Source of the DNA: DASTPP01 sp035762175
GTDB taxonomy: Bacteria > Myxococcota_A > Polyangia > Polyangiales > Polyangiaceae
DNA length: 33,415 nucleotides
NCBI GenBank assembly: GCA_035762175.1
Contig: DASTPP010000046.1
Span: 1-33,415 of the forward strand
Direction: 5' to 3'
Both the position numbers and the translations under genes were made by a program. The notes under the pieces were generated by a model, which saw only the letters and a list, made by a program, of their open reading frames with translations, had not been told where the DNA came from and searched no databases. Positions 1-7,490 of this stretch are shown here, one piece after another (within the stretch, counting starts at the first letter, position 1; every line of letters begins with the position of its first letter).

Positions 1-786
1 CTCAAGGTGCCCGCCATCAACGTCAACGACTCGGTCACCAAGTCGAAGTTCGACAACCTCTACGGCTGCCGCGAGTCGCTGCTCGACGGCATCAAGCGCG
101 CCACCGACGTCATGATCGCCGGCAAGGTCGCCCTCGTCTGCGGCTTCGGCGACGTCGGCAAGGGCTGCGCCCAGTCGCTCAAGAACCAGGGCGCGCGCGT
201 GCTCGTCAGCGAGATCGACCCCATCTGCGCCCTGCAGGCCGCGATGGACGGCTACCAGGTCGTCACCGTCGAGACCGCCGCCCCCCTCGCCGACATCGTC
301 GTCACGGCCACGGGCTGCAGCGACATCGTGCGCGCCGAGCACATGATGCGCATGAAGGACGAGGTCATCCTCTGCAACATCGGCCACTTCGACTGCGAGA
401 TTCAGGTCGCGTGGCTCGAGCAGAACCCCGAGATCAAGAAGGTCAACGTCAAGCCCCAGGTCGACCAGTACGTCTTCCCCGACGGCCGGCGCCTGACGCT
501 GCTCGCCTCCGGCCGCCTCGTCAACCTGGGCTGCGCCACCGGCCACCCGAGCTTCGTGATGAGCACCTCGTTCTCGAACCAGGTCATCGCCCAGCTCGAG
601 ATCTGGACGAACCCGAACAAGTACCCCCTCGGCGTCCACGTGCTGCCGAAGGTGCTCGACGAGAAGGTCGCGCGCCTGCACCTCAAGAAGCTCGGCGTCG
701 AGCTGACCACGCTGACCAAAGAGCAGGCCTCGTACCTCGGCGTGCCCGTCGGCGGCCCCTTCAAGCCCGACTGGTACCGCTACTGA
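1..786 (+). CDS. ahcY: Adenosylhomocysteinase (SAH hydrolase), 5'-truncated
   Basis: Cytosolic NAD-dependent enzyme that reversibly splits S-adenosylhomocysteine into adenosine and homocysteine, removing the inhibitory product of SAM methyltransferases. The reading frame is open from the first base, so the gene begins outside the window; about 261 C-terminal residues of a usual 430-480 are present. Visible family marks are NVNDSVTKSKFDNLYGCRES, the Rossmann NAD motif GFGDVGKG, the stretch GHPSFVMSTSFSNQ, and the nearly invariant C-terminus KPDWYRY. The last residues match the family end exactly, so the stop is right. It converges on a minus-strand lipoprotein gene whose open frame reaches into the last codons of ahcY. 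Nothing unusual in the protein itself. Identification is very secure. Confidence 0.97.
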   Translation, partial: LKVPAINVNDSVTKSKFDNLYGCRESLLDGIKRATDVMIAGKVALVCGFGDVGKGCAQSLKNQGARVLVSEIDPICALQAAMDGYQVVTVETAAPLADIVVTATGCSDIVRAEHMMRMKDEVILCNIGHFDCEIQVAWLEQNPEIKKVNVKPQVDQYVFPDGRRLTLLASGRLVNLGCATGHPSFVMSTSFSNQVIAQLEIWTNPNKYPLGVHVLPKVLDEKVARLHLKKLGVELTTLTKEQASYLGVPVGGPFKPDWYRY

Positions 787-3059
787 GCGCCCGCCCCGGC
801 GGCCGCCCTCGGCCCCCGCGCCCACGCGGGCGGCCCGCCGGCGCCGCGCGCGCGACGCCGGGGCGCGGTGCCCCGGCCGCACGGGAGGCCGGGCCCCGCG
901 CGCCCGCCGAGCGGGTCACCGCGCGCGCCGGGCTCCGCGCGCGGGGCCCGCGCCGCCGGCCGTAACTTGGGCACGCTCACCGTGCGGCAGTCGTTGCGGC
1001 AGCCGTCGTTGTTGTTGGTGTTGCCGTCGTCGCACTGCTCGCCCTGGTCGACCTGGATGACCCCGTCGCCGCAGCGGGGGCCGGGTACGCACCCGGCGGC
1101 GCACTGGTTGTAGCCGCCGTCGTTCGTGCCGTCGTCGCACTGCTCGCCGAAGACGCCGTCGACGACGCCGTCGCCGCAGAACTTGGCGGCCTGGCAGCCC
1201 GGGGCGCACTTGCCGGTGCCGTAGGGGCTGAGGTTGGTGCCGTCGTCGCACTCTTCGCCCTGGTCGGCCTGCAGGGCGCCGTCGCCGCAGCGCGGGCCGA
1301 GGGCGAGGCAGCCCGGGGCGCACCCGTTGTAGCTGCCGTCGTTGACGCCGTCGTCGCAGACCTCGTCGGGCGTGACGACGCCGTCGCCGCACTCGCTCTC
1401 GCAGCTCGACTTGCTGCTGACGAAGCCCGAGAGGGTGAGCCGGTAGTTCGACTGGGTGGTGTGCCGCTCGGCCTGCCAGACCACGGCCTCGTAGACCTTG
1501 CCCGCCTGCAGGCCGAGCGCGACGCTCTTGGTGCCGGTGACGCCGGCCTGGGTGACCGAGCCGCCGGTGCCGCTGAGGGTGACCGAGCCGTTCTCGGCGC
1601 CGTGAATGCCCCCGAGGTCGACGGTGAGCTTCTTGTTGATGAACACCCAGACGTCGTCGTCGCCGGTGAAGTCGAGCTTCTCGCCGCCCTTGTACTCGAA
1701 CCAGTACCGGACCTCGCTCGTGAAGTGGAAGTTGTTCGAAAGGCCCTGGTTGCCGAAGGCCTTGCCGTCGAGCGGGAAGAACGTCGTGTCGTTGAACTGG
1801 TAGGCCCCGCTCGCCTGCTTGGTGAGCGTCATCGTCTGCACGACCGTCTGGTTGACGCCGGCGACGTCGCGGTACCACTGGTCGAACTGGGCCTTGCCGG
1901 TCGTCGTGGTGGTGCCGCCGGTGGCCTTGGCGTAGACGGGCTTGCCGTCGAGGCCGAGCGCGTTGGTCAAGATGCCGAGGTTCAGGCCCTTGTTGAGCGC
2001 GTTGCTCTCGAAGTCGGGGTGGCCGCCCGGCTGCGGGGTCTGGGCGCCGCCGCCGCCGACCACGTTCCACCCCATGCGGAAGTCGCGCAAGACGAGCGGC
2101 AGCTTGAGCGTCGCGCCGTCGCTGCTCGACACGAACTCGCACGTGTAGCCCTTCTCGACGACGCAGTCGCTCGAGCAGCCGTCGCCGTCGATGCGGTTGC
2201 CGTCGTCGCACTCTTCGGGGTCGCCGGTGAAGTGCATGCCGTCGCCGCAGGTCGAGCTGCAGGCGCCGCCGGCGGCCGGGCACGACGGCTCGACGGCGCA
2301 GGCCGGCGTGCAGCCGTCGCCCATGTTGTTGTTGCCGTCGTCGCAGGGCTCGGTGCCCTCGCGCTTGCCGTCGTTGCAGACCGTCGGCACGCACGCCTGG
2401 CCGGGGGCCGGGCAGGCGAAGCCCGACTCGAACTGGCACTTGTCGCTGCAGCCGTCGCCGGCCTTGGGGTTGCCGTCGTCGCACTGCTCGTTGCCGGCGA
2501 TGATGCCGTCGCCGCACGCGGCCGCCTGGCACCGGATGCCCACGACGGGGCACGTCCAGCCCGCTTCGACCTGGCACTTCGCGTCACACCCGTCGCCCGG
2601 GGCGGGGTTGTTGTCGCAGGTCTCCAGGCCCGAGATCTTGCCGTCGCCGCAGGAGACCGTCGACACGCAGGCCTTGCCGGGCTCGGGGCAGGCGAAGTCG
2701 TTCTCGATGGCCTTGCAGTCGGCCGCGCAGCCGTCGCCCCCGTCGGCGTTGCCGTCGTCGCAGCCCTCGCCCGCGCCGATCCGGCCGTCGCCGCAGACGA
2801 CCTCGTCCTGGCAGCTCTGGGCCTGGCAGGCGCCGCCGGTGCCGGCCGTGGTGCCCGTGCCGCCCGTGCCGCCCGTGCCCGGCAGCCCGCCGCCGAAGCC
2901 CGGCCCCGAGCCGCCCGTGGCGCCCGAGCCGCCCGAGCCGCCCGAGCCGCTCACGCCGCCCGTGTCGTCGTCGTCGGCGTCGGCGCCGCCGCCGCACGCG
3001 TAAATGCCGAGCCAGAGCGCCGCGAAGCCGGCCGCCCACCCGAAACGCTGCTTGATCAT
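780..3059 (-). CDS. Cell-surface lipoprotein: nine Cys-rich DUF4215 repeats flanking a fibro-slime domain
   Basis: A 759-residue predicted surface protein; function unknown, plausibly matrix or adhesion. The start chosen gives MIKQ, a hydrophobic signal segment and a lipobox-like Cys22, with GGGAG ten bases upstream. Residues 23-76 are a Gly/Ser/Thr linker. Five repeats of the type CGDG...CDDGN...GDGC lie at about 89-307, then a fibro-slime domain (about 318-547, with the hallmark GDDDVWVFINKKLTVDLGG), then four more repeats to residue 692. DUF4215 is the 'Myxococcus cysteine-rich repeat'; fibro-slime domains occur in Dictyostelium and in some bacteria. The last 60 residues (699-759) are Arg/Ala/Gly/Pro-rich, without repeats, over GC hairpin DNA that overlaps the end of ahcY. 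They look like run-on past a lost stop. Domain calls are strong, the C-terminus is doubtful. Confidence 0.88.
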   Translation of the reverse strand: MIKQRFGWAAGFAALWLGIYACGGGADADDDDTGGVSGSGGSGGSGATGGSGPGFGGGLPGTGGTGGTGTTAGTGGACQAQSCQDEVVCGDGRIGAGEGCDDGNADGGDGCAADCKAIENDFACPEPGKACVSTVSCGDGKISGLETCDNNPAPGDGCDAKCQVEAGWTCPVVGIRCQAAACGDGIIAGNEQCDDGNPKAGDGCSDKCQFESGFACPAPGQACVPTVCNDGKREGTEPCDDGNNNMGDGCTPACAVEPSCPAAGGACSSTCGDGMHFTGDPEECDDGNRIDGDGCSSDCVVEKGYTCEFVSSSDGATLKLPLVLRDFRMGWNVVGGGGAQTPQPGGHPDFESNALNKGLNLGILTNALGLDGKPVYAKATGGTTTTTGKAQFDQWYRDVAGVNQTVVQTMTLTKQASGAYQFNDTTFFPLDGKAFGNQGLSNNFHFTSEVRYWFEYKGGEKLDFTGDDDVWVFINKKLTVDLGGIHGAENGSVTLSGTGGSVTQAGVTGTKSVALGLQAGKVYEAVVWQAERHTTQSNYRLTLSGFVSSKSSCESECGDGVVTPDEVCDDGVNDGSYNGCAPGCLALGPRCGDGALQADQGEECDDGTNLSPYGTGKCAPGCQAAKFCGDGVVDGVFGEQCDDGTNDGGYNQCAAGCVPGPRCGDGVIQVDQGEQCDDGNTNNNDGCRNDCRTVSVPKLRPAARAPRAEPGARGDPLGGRAGPGLPCGRGTAPRRRARGAGGPPAWARGPRAAAGAGAQ
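815..830. terminator. GC hairpin behind ahcY
   Basis: A perfect 6-bp inverted repeat CCCGCG/CGCGGG with a 4-base loop lies 28 bases past the ahcY stop. It has no U-tract, so it is only a candidate terminator. It also lies inside the odd C-terminal tail of the convergent fibro-slime gene, which supports the view that this tail is not real coding sequence. Confidence 0.3.
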
Positions 3060-3101
3060 GGGCCACACACTCCCGCAAGTGGAAACACGCCCTGGGTTAT
3101 T

Positions 3102-3130
3102 TGCATACAGTTCTGAATCGTTTCCGACAA
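3102..3130 (-). promoter_or_regulatory. Candidate promoter of the fibro-slime lipoprotein gene
   Basis: In a rare AT-richer patch, the minus strand reads TTGTCG, 17 bases, TATGCA. The matches to the sigma-70 boxes are only partial (about 3 of 6 each), but spacing is ideal and a start site a few bases on would give a leader of about 35 bases before the ATG. Position and composition support it more than the exact bases do. Confidence 0.35.
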
Positions 3131-3372
3131 GAGCGTTCCGGCGTGCCGCGCGCGGCCGCGGCCCCGCCCCCCCGCGGCGTGCGCCCCGGGCGCCTGCGCT
3201 CCGCACCTTCCTTACGGGGCGCCGCACCTGCACGGCGATGGCGGCCGCGGCGGCCCAACGGTTGAGCCCCCGCGCGAGCCGGGCGCCGAGGCCCCCCCGC
3301 GGCTCGGACCCGCCACCGCGATCGGCTTCGTCGCACTTTACGGCCAGGCGCACATCCGGTACGAGCCCCCCC

Positions 3373-3513
3373 ATGGGAACCCCGCAAGACCCCCGGGCGC
3401 GCGCCCGGCAGAAGAAACGCCGCCGTCAGAAAGAAAACCGCCTGGCCGAGAAGGCGCTCGCCCAGCAGAGCCCCGCCACCGCGGGCGCCGACGCGCCCGC
3501 CGCCAAGCGCTGA
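3373..3513 (+). CDS. Small highly basic protein (46 aa), unrecognised
   Basis: Encodes MGTPQDPRARARQKKRRRQK followed by ENRLAEKALAQQ and an Ala-rich end closing in AAKR. I do not recognise a family. Residues 8-20 are almost all Arg/Lys/Gln, which could bind nucleic acid or ribosome, but that is a guess. The ATG is preferred to earlier in-frame starts because the upstream part is composition-driven sequence antisense to the promoter region of the fibro-slime gene. The codons fit the genome (GC at third positions) and the AT-rich AAGAAACGC stretches make a chance frame somewhat less likely. No clear ribosome binding site is seen. A hairpin follows the stop. It could still be a chance frame. Confidence 0.45.
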   Translation: MGTPQDPRARARQKKRRRQKENRLAEKALAQQSPATAGADAPAAKR

Positions 3514-3544
3514 GGGCGGCCGCCCGGGCGCCTGATACGCCCGC

Positions 3545-3578
3545 GCTCGGGCCGGGGCGCCGCCGGTCGGGCCCGAGC
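3545..3578. terminator. 9-bp hairpin between convergent genes
   Basis: GCTCGGGCC and GGCCCGAGC form a perfect 9-bp stem with a 16-base loop, centred between the stop of the small basic gene and the stop of the convergent acetyltransferase gene. The place is right for a bidirectional terminator. No T-run follows on either strand. Confidence 0.45.
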
Positions 3579-3584
3579 ACAACC

Positions 3585-4040
3585 TCAATCGACCCAGGGC
3601 GGGGTGAGGTTCTTGGTGAAGACGATGCGGCTGCGCCCCGGGCCGGCGTAGTCGGCGTCTTCGCGCGCCTGCCAGCCGATGCCCTGGTGAAAGAGCACCT
3701 GGCCCTCGTTGCCGGGCGTGGTGATGGCCTTGACCTGGCGGCAGCCGCGCTTGCGGCACTCTTCTTCGAACCAGGCGTAAATGAAGCGGCCGACGCCCCG
3801 GCGCCGGTGGTCGGGGTGCACGCCGACCAGGTGCACGTAGCCGAGCGGGGGCGCGTCGGGGGTCAAGAAGCCGAAGAGAAAGCCCACCATGCGGCCGTCT
3901 TCTTCGACGACGCAGGCCAGCTGCCCGAGCTCGTAGAAGAAGATGGGGTGCGCGAGGTGGCGCGTGGCGCCGCCCCACCAGTGGTCGATGACCTGGACGA
4001 TCTGATCGAAGTCGCTCTTGGCCAGGGGCCGGGCCTTCAT
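3585..4040 (-). CDS. GNAT-family N-acetyltransferase
   Basis: A 151-residue single-domain acetyltransferase that would move an acetyl group from acetyl-CoA to an amine; substrate unknown. The acetyl-CoA loop is visible at residues 73-86 (GVHPDHRRRGVGRF, the R/Q-x-x-G-x-G/A motif), preceded by the beta strand VGFLFGFL and followed by a helix rich in acidic residues. The late segment with TTPGNEGQVLFHQGIGWQ matches the usual motif B area (small-molecule or N-terminal type GNAT). The start MKARPLAKSDFD is chosen because it begins the first beta strand; the longer open frame upstream is Arg/Pro-rich shadow. It is divergent from rpe with about 150 bases between. Family secure, substrate not predictable. 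Confidence 0.9.
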   Translation of the reverse strand: MKARPLAKSDFDQIVQVIDHWWGGATRHLAHPIFFYELGQLACVVEEDGRMVGFLFGFLTPDAPPLGYVHLVGVHPDHRRRGVGRFIYAWFEEECRKRGCRQVKAITTPGNEGQVLFHQGIGWQAREDADYAGPGRSRIVFTKNLTPPWVD

Positions 4041-4191
4041 GGCGCCACGGTAGCACCAAAGCGGGGCCGGCGCGCGTGCCCGCGGCGGCCCCGGAGCAGT
4101 TTGCCGGTCGTGACCACGGCCGCACGCCGGCGGCCGGCGACCCCGGGGTGCGGACGATTGCGCCGCCCGCGCCCCGTGCCATAGAAGCCCC

Positions 4192-4872
4192 GTGCCGAGC
4201 CCCCCCGCACCCCGCATCGCCCCGTCCATCTTGTCGGCCGACTTCACGCGCCTCGGCGACGAAGTGCGCGCCATCGAGCGCGCCGGCGCCGACTGGGTCC
4301 ACGTCGACGTGATGGACGGGCGCTTCGTGCCGAACCTCACGATCGGCCCCCCCGTCGTCCGCGCCCTGCGCAAGGTGACGACGCTGCCGCTCGACGTGCA
4401 CCTCATGATCGTCGAGCCCGAGCGCTACGTCGAAGACTTCGCCGAGGCCGGCGCCGACCACCTGCTCGTGCACGTCGAGACGAGCCCCCACCTGCACCGC
4501 ACGCTGCAGAAGATTCGCAGCCTGGGCAAGCGCGCGGGCGTGGTCTTGAACCCCCACACCCCCGAAGAGTCGCTGCGCTACGTGCTGCCCGAGATCGACG
4601 AGATCTTGGTGATGAGCGTCAACCCGGGCTTCGGGGGGCAGGCGTTCCTCCCCTCGGTGTTGCCCAAGGTGGCGGCGCTGCGCCGCATGATCGACGAGGG
4701 GGGCTACGACATCGACCTCGAGATCGACGGCGGCATCAACGAGTCGACCGCCGCCCAGGCCCTCGGGGCGGGCGCGAGCGTGCTCGTCGCGGGCACCGCC
4801 GTCTTCGGCCGCCCCGACTACGCCGCCGCCATCGCCGCGCTGCGCCGCCCCGCCGCGCGCGACGCCCACTAA
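4192..4872 (+). CDS. rpe: Ribulose-phosphate 3-epimerase
   Basis: Cytosolic TIM-barrel enzyme interconverting ribulose 5-phosphate and xylulose 5-phosphate in the pentose phosphate pathway. The 226-residue product is of normal length. Marks of the family: IAPSILSADFTRLGDEV at the N-terminus, the metal-binding HVDVMDGRFVPN, the strand with DVHLMI, SVNPGFGGQ forming part of the phosphate loop, and EIDGGI with the catalytic aspartate, then VAGTAVF. The start is GTG, the first codon upstream of the conserved N-terminus in an open frame. The next gene begins only 13 bases after the stop, so the two are probably co-transcribed, although no functional link is evident. Confidence 0.96.
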   Translation: MPSPPAPRIAPSILSADFTRLGDEVRAIERAGADWVHVDVMDGRFVPNLTIGPPVVRALRKVTTLPLDVHLMIVEPERYVEDFAEAGADHLLVHVETSPHLHRTLQKIRSLGKRAGVVLNPHTPEESLRYVLPEIDEILVMSVNPGFGGQAFLPSVLPKVAALRRMIDEGGYDIDLEIDGGINESTAAQALGAGASVLVAGTAVFGRPDYAAAIAALRRPAARDAH

Positions 4873-4885
4873 GGCCGGGCCCCCG

Positions 4886-6328
<1,443 letters not shown>

Positions 6329-6343
<15 letters not shown>

Positions 6344-6436
6344 CGCCCCCCGCGCCCGCCGCCCCCCCGCCGCTGACGCCCCCCCGCCGCTGACGCCGCC
6401 GCCGCTGACGCCCCCGCCGCTGACGCCCCCCGCGCC
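6329..6436 (+). repeat. Short tandem repeat spanning the stop codon of the HExxH gene
   Basis: Five copies of the core CCGCCGCTGACG, with TGA at 6341, 6374, 6391, 6406 and 6421 (spacings 33, 17, 15, 15). The first TGA is the stop codon of the upstream gene. The first and last copies are both followed by the same CCCCCCGCGCCCGCCG stretch, suggesting duplication by slippage or unequal exchange. Confidence 0.85.
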
Positions 6437-6499
6437 CGCCGACACCGGCCGCGGACGCGGCCCTCGGCCGGCGGCCCGGGGTGCGCCCCGAGCGGGCGC

Positions 6500-6513
6500 C
6501 GCTCAATTGAGCG
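6500..6513. promoter_or_regulatory. 14-bp perfect palindrome, operator candidate
   Basis: CGCTCAATTGAGCG is a perfect palindrome with an AT centre in otherwise GC-saturated intergenic DNA, upstream of the unrecognised gene that starts at 6831. Its symmetry fits a dimeric repressor site, but no cognate regulator is adjacent. Confidence 0.4.
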
Positions 6514-6537
6514 CGCCCGCGCAACATTTACCGGGGA

Positions 6538-6564
6538 GCGCGCGCATGCGCGTAATGCGCGCGC
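6538..6564. promoter_or_regulatory. 10-bp inverted repeat
   Basis: GCGCGCGCAT and ATGCGCGCGC pair perfectly around a 7-base spacer GCGCGTA. It could be an operator or, in RNA, a stable hairpin ending the transcript of the rpe operon. The alternating GC arms could form by chance more easily than a mixed sequence would. Confidence 0.35.
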
Positions 6565-6634
6565 GTTTCGCGACCGAACCGAGGGTGTCGGCCCCCCACC
6601 CGCTGTAGGGGCTCATCGCCGACGAAGCGACACC

Positions 6635-6674
6635 CCTGTCAGACCTCCAGACAGGTCTTTCTTTGGCCTGTCTG
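6635..6674 (+). promoter_or_regulatory. Three mutually exclusive hairpins (attenuator-like or operator cluster)
   Basis: Three perfect pairings share bases: CCTGTC(6635-6640) with GACAGG(6650-6655); AGACCT(6641-6646) with AGGTCT(6653-6658); and CAGACAGG(6648-6655) with CCTGTCTG(6667-6674). The second is followed by TTCTTT, like a short terminator tract. Competing stems of this sort are typical of attenuators, but the same symmetry could be overlapping protein sites. It lies about 160 bases before the next gene. Confidence 0.45.
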
Positions 6675-6830
6675 CGTCTTTCTCGCCCTGCCCTGGCCCG
6701 AGGCCCCCGGGCGCAGGGAAGGCCCGGGCGCACCCCGAGCGCAGCCTGGCCCATGCTTTGCAATAGTCCCCCTCAGTCGGGGAACAAAAGCCCCGTCCTT
6801 GGCGTTGTCCTCCGAGCCTCCACGACCCCC

Positions 6831-7295
6831 ATGCTCCCCCCGCCGTCGATCGATTCGTCGCCCGCCCCCTCCTGGCTCGCGCTGCTCGCCAGTTCGACGT
6901 TGGGCACCGCGGCGGGCACGAGCACGTCGACGCGCATCCGGTCGATCCGGGTCGGCGGGCGGCGCTCGCGCGGCCCGATGCGCCTGGTGGTGCAGGCTTA
7001 CGCGCCCGAAGACGCGCCCGACGGCGCGCCCCGCCCCGGCGCCCGCCCCTACACCTACGCCCAGCGCCGCGTGACGGCGAGCGAGCTGCGGCGCGGCGTG
7101 CACGTCGACCTGGTCGACCTCTCGGGCGAGGGCGCGCGGCACGAGACGCCCCACGTCGTGGCGTGGGTCGAGCGGGGCGAGCCCGATCTGAACTTCGACG
7201 GCCGCGGGGCACGCCCCCGCGCCAACAGCCTGGTCGGCGGCGGCCGCGCGGCGCAAGACGGCGCCGAGATCGTCCTGCGCAAGCGCGCCGCTTGA
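6831..7295 (+). CDS. Hypothetical protein, 154 aa, unrecognised
   Basis: No family recognised. The first 50 residues are Ser/Thr/Pro-rich without a clear signal peptide; residues 50-154 look like a folded domain, beginning MRLVVQAYAPEDAPDG and containing PYTYAQRRVTASELRRGVHV, VDLVDLSGEG, HVVAWVERGEPDLNFDG, and ending in DGAEIVLRKRAA. The pattern of alternating hydrophobic and polar residues suggests beta strands. The ATG at 6831 is used because third positions are GC-rich from there on; the internal ATG at 6978 (product of 105 residues) is a real alternative. It stands alone after a hairpin-rich gap and converges on the transglutaminase operon. Coding is likely from codon pattern, function unknown. 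Confidence 0.6.
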   Translation: MLPPPSIDSSPAPSWLALLASSTLGTAAGTSTSTRIRSIRVGGRRSRGPMRLVVQAYAPEDAPDGAPRPGARPYTYAQRRVTASELRRGVHVDLVDLSGEGARHETPHVVAWVERGEPDLNFDGRGARPRANSLVGGGRAAQDGAEIVLRKRAA

Positions 7296-7490
7296 GCGCC
7301 CCCGGGCGCCGGCGCTCGCGGCACGGCGTCACGTCGCGGGGCGCGCAAGGTCATCGGCCGCCCGCCTGAGCGCCGGCGCTCACGTCACGCCGCGGCGGCG
7401 TTGCATCGCGGGGCGGGGGCCCGTCCGGCGTGTCCCATTTTAGAGCGCTTCCGCGCTTCGCCCGGTGCGCCCGGGGGGGCCCCCGGCGCC

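Noticed and set aside
1461..3116. 551-codon plus-strand open frame antisense to the fibro-slime gene
   Set aside because: Ala/Val/Arg/Leu low complexity caused by the repeated CGDG codons read in reverse.
7287..7450. Degenerate ~74-bp duplication after the 154-residue gene, again with TGA
   Set aside because: GAGCGCC and GCGCCGGCGCTC recur but with many gaps; too diverged to count with the clear cases.
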